Shown: one piece after another, positions 1 to 13,800 of the stretch
Layout: every line of letters begins with the position of its first letter
How positions within the stretch are numbered: position 1 is the first letter of the stretch
Origin: Chondrosia reniformis
Taxonomy: Eukaryota; Porifera; Demospongiae; Chondrillida; Chondrillidae
Direction of reading: 5' to 3'
Length of the DNA stretch: 64,000 bases
NCBI GenBank assembly: GCA_947172415.1
Contig: OX359191.1
Coordinates: 7,797,130 to 7,861,129 of the forward strand
Position numbers and translations under genes: made by a program
Notes under the pieces: model-generated
What the model saw: only the letters and a program-made list of their open reading frames with translations
The model's database searches: none
What the model was told of the DNA's origin: nothing

Positions 1-1055
1 GGTCATGCATACTTGGATTTTGCAAAATATCCTGCCAGAAATATTACTTCTCATGCATTTTACAGTATATAGTACATTTCAGATATACAATGCACACACT
101 ATACATTCGAAATATTGAAAGGCTATCAAACACTCTCACCAGGCCTATAACCATGGATTATATTCATTTTGATGACAATTCAAAAAAACAATCCATTTAT
201 ATAAGCACAAAACTCAATTTATTTTAATATACCAAAGCTTAACTTCCTAGCTTTTGAAGGAACATTATATACGTAGGTTTGACTTACAATGGATATTAGG
301 CAAAATAGGATCACTCCAGGATGAACCAACCGGATAGACACAGACATTTTGAAGTTTATTGCTATATAATGTCAAGTAGGTTAATATCACCATTATATAA
401 TAGATGCATGTGTTTGAATTCAAAGTAAAAATACTTAATATCTACATACTCAGTGCAGTGATTATATACACGTACATTATACTATATATACAGTATTGTG
501 AACCATATATGCATATGTGACAAAAGGGCTGGTTCTTTTGAATTCTTTTGAAAGAGAAATTAAACTATACAATATATACAGTGTAAATATATAAAGTAAC
601 AGAAAATCTTATAGACTTTTATAATAAATATACAATAGGTATATACAGTCATTAATATTTCACATTCAAATTTATACATTGCCGTTGTTTTACTTTGAAA
701 TATTACATTATTGATTATTGTTCTGTTTCAGAGGTTATATAAATCTGCCTTCTATAATTTAGCAACTACAGTGGTTGCTATCCATTACAAGCTGGGGCCC
801 ATGTCATGATCAGCAGATATTTTTGTCTCAGCACCCATCAAATTAATCATCACATTGTAAGGTTAGTGCAAACTAGTACAACTATTGATAAATATATAGT
901 GAAATTTAATATATTCATGATCACTAAGTCGTAGCAATATATTTTGAAGACTAAAACTTGTTCTGTTAGGATTATTGCATATATACGTATATACAGGAGA
1001 GTATTAGCTATATACTGCAATTTATAGGTTTATAGAGTATATATACTCAGACTCT
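1..1055. other. AT-rich non-coding stretch, probably first intron of the gene at 1056-1330
   Basis: I see no exon with coding character on either strand. The stretch lies directly downstream, on the minus strand, of a GTAAGAG splice donor, so it is most simply the start of a long first intron. Confidence 0.4.
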
Positions 1056-1330
1056 TACCACGAAATGTTGGAATACACGTATGCATAACCATCTCCTTCT
1101 TGTGTGTACAGTAAGATAGTGTCTCCGATGCGCAAAGGATCATTTTTAACAGTAGCTTGCTTTTCAGGAGAAGGTTCGAACTCTCGGCCGGCAAGAATAG
1201 GATCAGCTACAGTATTTACCTCACTACGGCCTTTGTCTGGGGTAAAATACGTAGATCTAGGACGCAGACAGGACCCTCGATATAAACGCAAAGAAGGAGG
1301 CTCAGACACTTCGTCCTGCTTCTCAGCCAT
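1056..1330 (-). CDS. First coding exon (partial gene), possibly IP3-receptor-like
   Basis: An open exon of about 91 codons starts with MAEKQDEVSE and ends at a good donor (GTAAGAG on the minus strand, just below 1060), leaving a split codon. The rest of the gene lies left of the window. The C-terminal part contains LRIGDTILLYTQEGDGYAYV, which resembles the opening beta-strands of the inositol 1,4,5-trisphosphate receptor suppressor domain (an IGD..SLYAEG type motif in the family). The preceding ~65 residues are polar and low in complexity. The frame stays open for several codons upstream of the ATG, so the start is not certain. If the assignment is right, the product is an ER calcium-release channel subunit. 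This rests on one short motif; any MIR-like or beta-trefoil protein is an alternative. Confidence 0.35.
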
Positions 1331-1344
1331 GCATTCGCGGTAGT

Positions 1345-1945
1345 TCAGGACCTGCTAACTGTGAAATAAAAGGATGCCAAGAGTATTTACCACCATTGCC
1401 AAATATGAATATCATTAAAAATCCATTACTGAGTGCACCAACAATAATATTATTATTAATGATACCTTTGGCAGGAACCACAGCACCAATACAAGCTTAA
1501 GGATAAAACATGATCATGAGTCTCTATGGTTCGGCCAATTCCTTGTAACTTTTGATCAGAGATACGGTACCCTCACATTGTATATAGTTTTTTGGAGAAG
1601 TTTGTACAGATTATACATGTGCATATATAATTCACCATATATGCATATGAAGCTGTAACTTGCTGTCAACTTTCACTGACATCCTTTAGTGTACATTTAT
1701 TGTTCTAACTTTATCAAACACCAACATATGAAGCTAATATTTGATGTCAGCATTCACAGGCATGTACGAAACATTTCCAAAGAGTTTTTGAAGATTTAAT
1801 TTATGTTCATATTTGCCCTATTTCTCATCATACATATGAGTGTATATCCTACAATATATAAAACGCAGTGGCTAGAGTACTGGTACCGGTAACGGAATGT
1901 ATTGCGTTAAAGTGCCGGTACCGGTACACAAAAAGTGAGCTATTA
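1345..1945. other. Intergenic, nothing recognised
   Basis: AT-rich sequence with no coding exon seen. Near 1875-1930 the word GGTACCGGTA occurs twice in short palindromic settings, immediately before the hairpin-repeat cluster. Confidence 0.4.
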
Positions 1946-3066
1946 AAGTGTATACAAAAGTGGTTAAGCACCGTCAAGAATTATTATAAATATATATAAG
2001 TATATATAACGGTACACCGATAAGCACCAGCTTACAAACTCCATACACATGCATTGCTGTGTTAAGGTAACCGTAATAAAACAATACTTTATAGAACACC
2101 TTAGTTATTTCTTTTGCTCGGTGAATGACAAAAGGGAAAGGAAAGAGACTGACAGTTAAGGGGGTCCAGGTGTCTGCCAACTGTCCTACACCCATCTTAT
2201 AAGCTTGCCGGTGCTTAAGTCACCTTTTGCTCTAAGCACCGGCAAGCCCCAAACTGACAGTTAAGGGGGTCCAGGTGTCTGCCAACTGTCCTACACCCAT
2301 CTTATAAGATTGCAGGTGCTTAAGTCACCTTTTGCTCTAAGCACCGGCAAGCCCCAAACTGACAGTTAAGGGGGTCCAGGTGTCTGCCAACTGTCCTACG
2401 CCCAACCTATAAGCTTGCCGGTGCTTAAGTCACCTTTTGCTCTAAGCACAGGCAAGCACTAACATAACAGTTAAGTGTATTCAGGTGTCTACCAATCGCC
2501 TCCAAAACACCATTCTATGCTACGTATACACGATTAATTTGTACCTTATCTACTTTTAACATCAGTCATCTTGCTATTAATCGTATTCATTAATGATCAT
2601 CATTATGGTAGACACACTGAAGATTAGCAGGCTTACCCACAAATTTGACACTTATCTGTCCTAAACGGATTAAAACAAAACTGTCTACATCGTCGTTCAA
2701 GGTTTCGTTCCATTTACGAGCCTAGACACAAAAGTAAAAGCTTTAATCATCGCTTGAAGAACAGCTAGACCCCGGGCTATTAATCGAACCTTTAACATAA
2801 CGCTTTCCAAAATATCTTGTTCTTCCTCTTTAAGTCAACTCTGGATTTGCTGCAGGCCATTTTAAAGAAAGAAAATGCGAACGAAAAACCTCTAGTAACT
2901 TGGCGTGAGTATGCTAACTCGGCGTTGTTACTTACAATAAAAACTTTTATTAATTATAGCTGGTGCTTAAATTTATACTATTATATAGTTGCAGTCTGTG
3001 TACTAAATGTGTACTATATTTGACGGTGCTTAACCACTTTTGTATACTAAAGTGGTTAAGCACCGT
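1946..3066. repeat. Scattered inverted-repeat halves with GGTGCTTAACCACTTT
   Basis: Around 1955-1975 and 3024-3067 the sequence carries GGTGCTTAACCACTTT or its reverse complement. At 3024-3067 both orientations face each other across about 8 bases and form a near-perfect hairpin of roughly 18 bp per arm. These look like the terminal inverted repeats of a small non-autonomous DNA element, and they share the GGTGCTTAA core with the two tandem arrays at 2148 and 3082. Confidence 0.55.
2148..2500. repeat. 105-bp tandem repeat, about 3.3 copies, each with a 15-bp hairpin
   Basis: Units start at 2148, 2253, 2358 and 2463 (the last partial and diverged), an exact period of 105. Each full unit contains GCTTGCCGGTGCTTA followed about 15 bases later by its reverse complement TAAGCACCGGCAAGC. 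Each copy could therefore fold into a stable stem-loop as DNA or RNA. There is no coding potential. Confidence 0.85.
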
Positions 3067-3081
3067 TAGCATTAGTACAGG

Positions 3082-3388
3082 AAGTATAGCTGGTGCTGAA
3101 ATTAATATAATAAACTATAACTCTATTAATGTATAAAATGTTAAGCACCAGCCATATAAGTATAGCTGGTGCTTAAATTAATATAATAAACTATAACGCT
3201 ATTATTGTATAAAATGTTAAGCACCAGCCATATAAGTATAGCTGGTGCTTAAATTAATATAATAAACTATAACTCTATTATTGTATAGAATGTTAAGCAC
3301 CAGCCATATAAGTATAGCTGGTGCTTAAATTAATATAATAAACTATTACACTATTATTGTATAAAATGTTAAGCACCAGCCATACTTA
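3082..3388. repeat. 76-bp tandem repeat, 4 copies, each flanked by GCTGGTGCTTAA inverted repeats
   Basis: Units begin at 3088, 3164, 3240 and 3316 (period 76). Each has GCTGGTGCTTAA at one end and TTAAGCACCAGC at the other, so every unit is an AT-rich hairpin with a 12-bp stem. The stem differs from that of the 105-bp array, but both contain GGTGCTTAA. Confidence 0.85.
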
Positions 3389-3419
3389 GGAACTGAATAT
3401 AGTGCATATTTATAACTAG

Positions 3420-4145
3420 TATATTTCCACTTCCATCACCACCGCGCTGGTGGCAGAGTGATGCGAGTGAGAAGCGTATAGAATAAAAGGAAGCTTCTGG
3501 AATTGGATCAATTACAACGGGTAATCAGTTTTTTCTTTTTTTTTCTTTATCATTTCACAACGTAGTTGAGTATAAATAGTCCATTTTAACATGACCATTC
3601 AGGCCTGCCAGCGTGGAGCCTCGTGTAAGGAAGTAAGTCCGAACTCGTTGGCTTGGCAGTGTCTAGGTTCCGTAGCTGCCCTGTATCGGTTGGTGCCATG
3701 GGGATGTGCTCACCAATTATCGATTTATCGATACAACGGAACCCGGGGAGGGATAAGGCCGGTTCTGTTACTCTGTGACTACCAAAGCCGAAACTGCACC
3801 AGTTAGGCGTTACCAACGATCCTGGCCCCAGACGACCAGCGATGGAAGGACGGCTCGCATTGTGGATGGTAACGTGAACTCCCTGCGTCGAGCAAAATCC
3901 AAGTCACACCTCCTCGTGGTGCTCGACGGTAACAGCAGTCTCTGCTGGCTAACGTGACTGGTTCTTTTCTTTTTTCTTATCGTCAGTATATCGCGATATT
4001 TGTTGTAACCCACTGAGAATGGACGTTTTTCTCTTTTTTCCTTATCGTTAGCATATCGCGATATTTGTTGAAGGGTCTGGGAACCCATCAGGATCCAAAC
4101 ACGCTTGGGTCGTTTTTTCTTCTTTTTTCTCGTTGTGATATTCAA
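3420..4145. repeat. GC-richer island with T-rich 65-bp duplication, unclassified repeat
   Basis: From about 3590 to 3960 the base composition shifts to markedly higher G+C than the surroundings, with no convincing open frame on either strand. It is followed by T-rich sequence in which CAGTATATCGCGATATTTG or a near copy occurs twice (around 3985 and 4050, 65 bp apart). The block at 3685-3720 (TTGGTGCCAT ... GTGCTCACCAAT) recurs at 4398-4432. The whole looks like a decayed mobile element or its terminal repeat, but I cannot name a family. Confidence 0.45.
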
Positions 4146-4823
4146 AAAAACTTTTTACAGGATGTAGACTATATTTTTACTCTTAAACTTGCTTGGAACA
4201 ATTCACTGATCTGGAAATAACGAGAAATATATAAAAAGCCCCAACCACAGCCGTTTTCATTGGATAAAACACTTCATTTAAATAGAAGCGAAAAACCTTA
4301 TATAGTAGGCCTACCTGGACACATCTCTATGGTGATTGTGGTTCCCATAGAGCTCGAGGTTGGTAGCGCTTAGACTCTGAAGCTGTCTCCTAATCAGTTG
4401 GTGCCATCGAGACGTGCTCACCAATAATCCGGATTTCGGGGGGGGTCCACGTATGTGGGATTGGCATCTGATATCTTAGGATTCACATGAGTCAGCCATA
4501 TCAAGAAGAACTGGTTCTTCTCACACAAGTGACACCCAAAGCTCAAATGAATATTATTCTCTATATAATCATTTAATTCTGGTTTATCCATATATATTTT
4601 ATATAATAATTGTTTTATTAATTTAAAAATTTGATTGTCTGTTTTATACATATGCTCAAATCATTTTTTGAATATGCATGTATTTGCATGACATTGCACA
4701 GTTTGAAATTTCAGCAAATACACAAAAAGGATGTTAAATAAGTATAGATTATAGTTGAATTCAATTTAATGATGCAATAAAAACCTTGCATAAAGTAGAA
4801 AGGCATGGACAAAACATACATGA
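4146..4823. other. Intergenic, includes second copy of a short GC-rich repeat
   Basis: Non-coding. Bases 4398-4432 repeat the block at 3685-3720. The rest is AT-rich and forms the region downstream of the PLEKHG5-like stop codon at 4824-4826. Confidence 0.4.
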
Positions 4824-7800
4824 CTAAACCCAAGTGGGTCCCTGTGAATGTCCACCATTGTTACTGTTTAAAAATGGTTCTGATATATGCTTTGCACCAT
4901 TCACGTGTGTTTTACCTTCTTTAGGAGAGTTGGTGTCAGCACCATTGAAGGAGAGGTCACTGGAAGCCAAAGATCCAGTGCTCATGTCTGCCTCTGATTG
5001 ATTCCTTGTCTTGCCCTTTTTGAGGAGCTTTTGTAATGAAAAGAAGCGTCTCAACTTCTGTGTGACAGACAAGGTTGAAGTATCCTGCTGTGTCTCGGAA
5101 GTAAGCTGACTGCTAGACATTGAAAGAGATTGTCCCTTTGACACAAACGATAATTGACCCTTCCTAAGACTGCCATTCTTCTTGTCCACCAGAGTCCAAT
5201 TTAAAGGTCTACTTATTCCAGTGACACTTGCCGGCCTTGATCCACTGCTGTTTGTAAGGGTATCTGTTTCTTCATGAATCAAAATTTCGCTACTTGAATA
5301 TCTGTTGCCAAAAAAATTTGAAGGAGTTTCTGATAGCTTGACCATTGGACCGTTGAAAAAATCCTCAGGGTCTGGTGTAGACATTCTGCTATCATTAAAG
5401 GACATGACGGCGTATTCTGTAGAGGTCTTATCACTGTCGAACCGTCTTAGAGTGACCCCGGAGGAATTGGTAAGGCCTGGTGTGGGGGATTCCCTTGGGG
5501 TTTTGCTGATGTATCTCTTAAATGCATAAACCAATGGATCTTCAGAAATTACAGCACTGCTTGAATAGTCAGCTGTTTTCGTTGAAGTGAATTCTGAATA
5601 AAGACCATTTTTTGGTGTTAAGCTCAATTGATCCAGTTGGTTTTCGTCTTGACCTTCATCAGAAAGATAATCCTTGGGCTCAATTTCATTGCCACTGTGA
5701 TCAGGTTGTAGGATTTGCTTCTCATCATTGTTCTGGGTTTCAGCTAGGATTGACAAACATCCATTTTCCAGCTCTTCACTACTTCTTGTCACTGATATAA
5801 TGGGAAGATACCTTTTGGAATCGTGGGTCAAATCCTTCTGGTCTTCTTGATCACTATCATTCTCCACATGGATTGTTGGTATGGTGATTTCATAAACCTT
5901 ACTTGATTCATTTAAGGCAATGGGACTGTGTTCTGCAGTTGAAGACTCTTCATAATAGGATTTCCTGTGCTGCCCAACAGATACGTCTTCATTCGAAAGA
6001 GAGGTCAGAAGAGGCGAAGGAGAGTGAACTTCCTTGATCAAATGGATTGAAGATGAAGACAGACATGACTCTCTCTTTGAAGGCCAAGCGACGGTGGCTG
6101 CATCATCTGACAAGGGAGTGTTGTCAACACGAGAATCATTAGTTAAGCTGTCTTCTGAGTTGGCATAGCTACTTCTATCAGGTGTGAGGACATCTTCAAA
6201 ACTATATCTCTTGAGTTGCAAAGATCTGGATGTGGGATATACCCTGGATACGGCATCAACCAGGTCCACCATCTGCATGCAATCATCATGAGACTGCAGC
6301 CTATTTGCATGTCTCAAAGTAGAAGTAGCATTTTCAGTGACCAATCTGTCATAGTACGTCTGTAGGAAAAACAATGAACTCACTGCTTACTAAACACCAT
6401 ACTACAGTATATACTGGAGAAAATTCATGCAATGTAAAACACATGATAGATATCTTAAGAAAGGATCATCTTTCGACTTTTAGAGGTCACTTAAGAAGGT
6501 CCTTGGGGTTGAAACGTCTGACAACCAAGAAGAGACAACAAAACTGCATCTTTAGACGTTCTAAAGGTTGTAAGATGATACTTTCGAAAGATAAGCTTGA
6601 TGCAGTTAGAAGAAATCCTTATTCTATTACATGTTAGACACATGCAAAACACATGATAGACACATGCAAAACACATGATAGACACATGCAAAACACATGT
6701 TAGACACATGCAAAACACATGTTAGACACATGCAAAACACATGTTAGACACATGCAAAACACATGTTAGACACATGCAAAACACATGTTAGATACATGCA
6801 AAACACATGATAGACACATGCAAAACACATGATAGACATATGCAAAAGATAGATACATACTTGCGCCTCTTCAAATTTTCCACGAAAAGCAGTTGCTTTG
6901 TGCTGATTGTCAGCCTTTAAGGTAAATGCAGCAGTAGCTAGACCAAACTCATTCACCACGACAACAAAGAACATCACTACAAAATTAACAAGGCACCTAT
7001 TTAGAGCTGAATGCATACACATATATAGTACATATACAGTATAATTTTAATTATTATTACTACATACATGTATGTAATACAATACATGTATACTAAAACC
7101 ATAAATACTGTACGTATGTAAAATATTTACACATATATATATACTACATAAGTATGTGCAACAGACATTCATGTATATTACTATGTATTAAACTTACATT
7201 GTCCTTTAGGCTTCAATTTAATCTTGTCTATTCTGTATGGCTGCATATAAGAACAAACATTATACAAGGTAAGTAAGTAATTTCAACATACATAGCTAGA
7301 AGTATATAATCCTAGTAAGAGACAATGTCAGTGTAAAGAGGTGAATGTTCCAGAAAACTGTATCTCATTAATCCTATAGTAAACTGTGACTATTTTATCT
7401 CAATAATCCTATAATAGTAAACACAGATTGATATAAGTACTGGATTTTACTCTACAGAGGTTACCCTGATGTCACTATATAAACAAGTCTTACAGCATAT
7501 CACATCTTTTAAACCACAAAAATATTTTCAATGATAACTTATTTACAACTACTATTCAAAACTAACAGAAGTACAAAGTACCCAAGCATCTTACAAAGTA
7601 CCCCCATTTATTCATACAATGTATAAGAATTGATCACTTACTGGCTTAACAATATCAAGCTTCCCTTCTGCTCCCCTTTTAAAAGACTTTGCAAGTAGAA
7701 GCATATCAGTAAAAATTAAAACTTGATATAAATCTCTGCCATTGTCATCCTTGTACTTCATGACATCCTGGTGATAGAGCATTCTGGAGTAGCATACATT

Positions 7801-10800
7801 AGTCCCAGGCATTGGGCGCATCAGGTCAACTTGCATGTACTGGTGAAGGTACTGCAAAAAGGAGAGAAATAAAGTGATTTAGTGGGGAGTATCAAAAGAC
7901 ATAGAGAGCCTATACATTTTTCATTTCAGTGTAGCTTTTACCCTGATAGTTCTAACTGCCTATCCTATATTATCTAAAAAATCGGATTTTCATGGTGTTT
8001 TGATAATCAAAGGATCAAAAATTGATCTTGTCACATGATGAAATTACGCAATGAAAGGGTCTGATTTCGTCAGACTACCCCCTCAGGCCCTGTGATGTCA
8101 TAAACTTCACACATTGAGGAAGAAGATCTTGTGGATGGAAGCTATATTATCCTGGTTTCTATACCTTATCACTGTCACTGTAGCTGATAGCAGAATAGCT
8201 GTCTATTTGTGTCATAATGTTCTTGACTTTATCCACTTCTTCCTGCTTTTGCAGTATTGTATTCACAGCATGAACAAACTCCTCAACTTCAGTAAGCTGT
8301 GAATGGAACAAGTAGAACATCAATAAAATAGTCTGCATGATATGTAGCTAAAAATATCTCTTACTATTTCTTCCATTCTATTTCTCTGGTCAGGATCTTG
8401 GACTATTTTGAAGATGTTTTTCAGGAGCAAAGGATACTTGGTCAATCTCTGCATGGGCTTGGCAAGATAATCCTTCAACCTAAGACGGGCACATTCAGGC
8501 CTGCTCTCACACCACTGAAAATACATGGAGGAGAGTAGATATAATTGGGTCATAGATACTTGACCATAAACCCAACTTGAAAGTACCTGAAGATATGATT
8601 TGAAATCAGCATTTTTCGTGGCATCATTGAGTTCTTTTAAATTCTCTGCTTCGAATATGCAATGTTGCTCGTAGATCTCAAATTGTGTACTAAACTATAC
8701 AGAGAGAGAAAGTGATAATATTCACTTCTAAGGTACTGCACCTTCAAAAGCCCCTAAAGTAATAGCAAACCTAAAGTATGCAGTTACCGTAGTTACAAAC
8801 TAATCAAACAATGATACAAATAACTTAAAGGTAATTTTTAAAAATATCTGTTCTCTCAGCCCCTTTGGATAGAGAGAAATATAAAAGGTAACTTATATGA
8901 TTAGTGAGTAATTGCATTATATCTGTGTATAAGAAAATGGTGTTTTGAACTATTCATAGACTCACGTCCACAAAATTTGAGAGTAGTAGGTCAAACTGAA
9001 AGATGGATTTTCCGGCATATGCTTCTTCCCAGCAAGGTTGTAAAGTTGTGTGCCAGAAGCTCTCATGAGCTGTGAGTATGTTCTTCATAGAACCAAAGAT
9101 ATTCTGATAGTTAACTTCTCTCATTAGACCGGCTGACATTATGTAATCTAAAGCTCTCATGAACACCTACATACGTAAGACATGAGAGTATATTACAACT
9201 GTATCTATGGGAAATCTCTGAGATATATTATGCCAAACCAGCCAAGGGACCAAGGTCTCATCTTGGCTGGGGGACCGAAGTCCTATTAAAAATGGCCACC
9301 AATGATCACCTTCCGGTCATCCAAGATGGAAAAAATCCTTAAAAGAACCACAAATAGCTGTTTCACCCTCCTTAGGGCTCATCAGTGTGGTACACTTCTG
9401 ATGTGAGTGTGGATGACTGCCTTCAGCTCTTTATTATTATCATTATCATATATTTGATTTAGTATTATCTGTCCTCTGTAGCTTAATATCGTGTAAACAT
9501 TATTCAGTTACTTGCATATTATACAACACTAAAGCAGCAACCAACACTCTTTATATGACAATTCTGATTACATAAGCCATGTTCTTTCAATGCAATATAT
9601 TCCTAATTATTACTTAGCATGTATGTACATATATTGTACGTACATAATACAGTAGTAATCAAGGCAACCTTGATCACATGTACGTATGTATGTAAGGGTC
9701 CCATCTCTACTGCAGAGAATGTGTACTTACGTACATTTACTACTATTTGGAGTTGATGGATGTGAGAGTGCTCTGTTTGGATTAGTTCCCAGATATACTG
9801 CTGCAGATCTTCCTCCCAGCCTCTCTTCTCTGTCAGAGATTTCTCAATTTCTGGTTTTACCATCTCTCTCCATGATTTAGGCTGTAATTAAAGTATATGT
9901 ATGGATGAATGCATGTTTAAACATTAATATATGAAGTCCAAGTGATAATCAAACCACAAGTAATTACAGACAAATATTATGTAGTTGAAAAAACGTGAAA
10001 GTTTCTTAATCTTGAAGCTAGAATAGCTGGTTTTGCCCACAAGTGCCCTGTTACTAAATATAAGCTACAATTGCCACAGCAATGCTCCATACATGTTTCC
10101 CCTCTTATGCTAACTACAAAGTAACTTGTTTCTATCCAAACTAAATAAATAAATACTCAGTAATCAAGGCTCAGCCCATTTACAGCTGGGAGGAGCCATC
10201 TTGATCAATTTAATACACCTAGTCATGCACTAATCGTTATCTTAATTCAACAGTTTATTTTGCAAACTTACTAGCTGTGGTAATTGAAGCTGAGGTTGAA
10301 ATCCTGATTCATACCCAGTCTCAGAGTTCATCAATGGTGTAATTCCATGATTTTCAAAGTGTGTGAGGCACTGTTGTACTGATGTAATTGAAGATGAGTT
10401 AGCCTCCATCTAAAGTAATATGTACGTGTAAGTAAAGACATACGTACTATAGGAAATTCAAATATGGCCAAAAGCTTATAAAGCAGTTTTGAGGAAAAGA
10501 TGACCAGTACATGTGACAGGTTTACTGAAAACAATATATTGTGTAATAGCCTTCATTTTGTACATATATATGATGTATTTGCATCAAAGAAGAATTTATA
10601 ACAATACAAGCTTACTTCACCACTACCCACTATTGGTTCTGGAGATCCGACAAACATATCAAAGTCCACTAAAGATATAAACAGAATATTGTATGATTAT
10701 TCAATGGGAATTCCGATGTACATATTGTATATAGATATGTAATCTACCTATATATAAGTGAGAATGAAATTCAGAAAACCGCAACAATTTTAATCATTCT

Positions 10801-13800
10801 ACAAGTAATCAAGGCAACCTCTTTGCTATTAGTTGTTCCACAACAAACATCCTAACAGACACAGTAAATGATACATACTAAGCTGCAATGAAGAGCATGT
10901 GCGCACCTTTAATATTGATCACAATATTTTGTCCCAAAACGGCCGTTACTGGAACATCCAAATCAATGACCTCATCTTTATCAACGTTTCTTGCCTCTAT
11001 TTGGTCATAGCTGAAGTTGCAATGATCAATCTGAAGCAGTATGGGATTGACAATTTCCCTGTAATTTGAGGGAGTGGGAGAAAACTGTCGGTAAACTGCC
11101 AAATTCTATACCTTTTAAAACAAAGTGAATTATTAACATTACAGTAATATTTAAGTGATGTGGCAATTCTCTTATATATTGTATATATTTCACAAATTGG
11201 TTTTGAAATGGATCACCTTTACTACCTTCTGTCTACATTTAATAAAGTGTAAAATGGTAAAAGGTCCATATTATGAGCTATGTATCTTTGAGCAATGGAC
11301 AGAATTTAAATGATTCAATGGTTCACTAGTCATATTTGACCAATTTAAAGTATTATTTGCTTCAGGAATTTACAATAAAAATGTATAAGATAGGGGATGT
11401 GTATATATTACTTATATATAATTCTGAAAAGATATGTATGCATGGCCTTGTATATTTTGACATGCTTTGTCTGTCAGTCATTGTAACAGTTATTAATATT
11501 ATTAGGAAATATTTTACAGTTCTACGTATGTCTAAGAAATACTCTACATGCATAATGTAGTAATGATTTAATAATTAACCTGACTGTCTTTTCATCCATT
11601 AGTTTTATCATTTTATGTAACAGAGGAAGACCATTCTTTTGAATTGTCAAGTAAATAGAGTCTTCAGTAATTAGATTAAGAGCTGCACACTAGCATGAGT
11701 AAACGAATAAAGAAAGGAATTAGTATAACATGAAGGCAAAGGCCAATAAATTTAATTAAATGGATATGTTACTGTAATTTCATTAGAAATGAAACTTGAG
11801 TGGCTACAATGTACGTAGCTTATAATTGGCTCCTTGGTGAATTTAGTTCTCAAGGGTCTTGCTCAGTAACTGATTGACGGATTTTTAAGAAATATCAATA
11901 GTCTTAAGAAACCAACAATAAACTACATTTTAGATTCTTCTAACTTGTTGAGACATCTCACAGATAAATAACATGTAGACATCCTTAGAGACTATTATAC
12001 TAGGCTTAAGGTTCGTCAACTAAATAGAAGAATTCCTTCCATAGAACATTTTTACATAGCTTATATTTACTGCAGATCATAACAACGGATATTATTTTAT
12101 CAGTGTATACATAAGTATACCCTAAAAACTCAGTATTATTATAAAAATACGTACGTTTGGGATACTTGGTGAATGTTGTCCATTTCTTCTTCTGAGAGTA
12201 AAATTTGAAGGCGTGATTACAGCATTTCTTCTTCGTATGTTAGTTTGTGAACTGCATTAAGAAAACAAACTTAAGGGTACTAAATCTGAATCATTTAAAG
12301 CACATAATCTGGTTATTACAAGTGACCAAATTGAAGTGATAAGTATATTTATCTAATGATATTCATAGGCTCTGTGTTCGTAGGACAACAGTGGGAGGAA
12401 CAGCATATTTGATAATAAACAGGTCAACATCATTCCAATCCAGACCACCATATGCATCAGCAGTGCAATGTATGAGTTATATAAAACACTTTTTCCTCTT
12501 TCCTACCAAGATTCTACAGTAAAAGACCTATAGAGACTAAACCTAGTGAGAGCTTTGGATGAGGATACAAGAGTTAATTTATTCTTCTGGTCCAGATAGC
12601 TGTTTCTATAGGAATACCAACCTCTTCATTAGTGACCCTGGAAGTCTTTATAGAACCACATTATATCCTTAGATCCTATGTATGTGCCCATTATGATAAA
12701 TGTGGTTATAATTAATTTATAGCTATGAATATCAAATATACCCAAGTGTATACAAAACATACGTCAATGCTTCTAGTCCTGATTCTGAAAACTGAGCTTG
12801 GCGCAACCTGGAAGGCAAACTAGAAGTCAGATCAGCTGGTTCATAAAACTCTCCACATGACTTCCTTGTTGCAGCTGTATCAGACAGAAAACATCAGATA
12901 TGTAGTCATGGTACTCTACCAGCCTCTTTGGCTGCAACAACAGGTTATCTAATAAGGCTCCATGTTGCAATGTATACCCCACTTTATATGTAACGGTTGT
13001 AGTTGCCCAATAACCACAGATACACATGTATGCACACAATTTCATCAAGGTAAGCTGTTAACATTAATAACTGTAGGCACATTGCAATCACCGATTGATT
13101 GTTTATGCTATCATCCTCTAATTTTGAATGTGCTCTTTTTTCATAAATGTTGAAGAAGGAGTAACTTCTTTGAAGTATAAAGATCAAATGATCAATCTAA
13201 CTGTATCTTTATAAGTATGTATGTAAATAATGTACAAGTAAGTTTAGATAGAGAGTATCATGATCACATGACATACGTAAACCATTTCTGATTTTTCTCT
13301 TCCCCCAATATCAAACTGTACACAAATTAAAAGCACATTGAGTGTGTTTTAAATCCCATCCTGGTATTAATATTGGTGAAATTAGCAAGATTGCTTGAAG
13401 TCTCTGAAATTTATACTGATACTGAATACTGAATACTAGCCTTTCTATATTATATACTATCAAATGGCAATTGTTATAACTCCCAATTGCAAAGTTCCCA
13501 AAAAATTCTAAAGTAAAGGGTAAATAATTTAGCAATTATTTAAAAGGATAGGATTTGAGAGGTTGTTAATTTTGCTACTTAACAGATCACCAGATGTTTC
13601 AGCTCAAGATAGGGTCTTCATCAGTGATATACAGGTGATCTAAGTTCACAAGACATAGTTCAAACACTAAGCCATACTGGTAGCTCCACACATTCCTCTA
13701 TTGTTAACAGACATGCTTCCAGGCTACTGAACTGCACATACTATTATATGGTATGGTAACAGCTGAAGATGCACTAAATGGAATTCATTTACATAACAAC

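Noticed and set aside
2817-3023. 68-codon frame between hairpin arrays
   Set aside because: Low-complexity AT-rich translation, no family resemblance, overlaps repeat sequence.
2148-3388. Hairpin arrays as tandem small structured RNA genes such as tRNA
   Set aside because: No A/B box, no cloverleaf, no T-run terminator; better explained as inverted-repeat elements in tandem.
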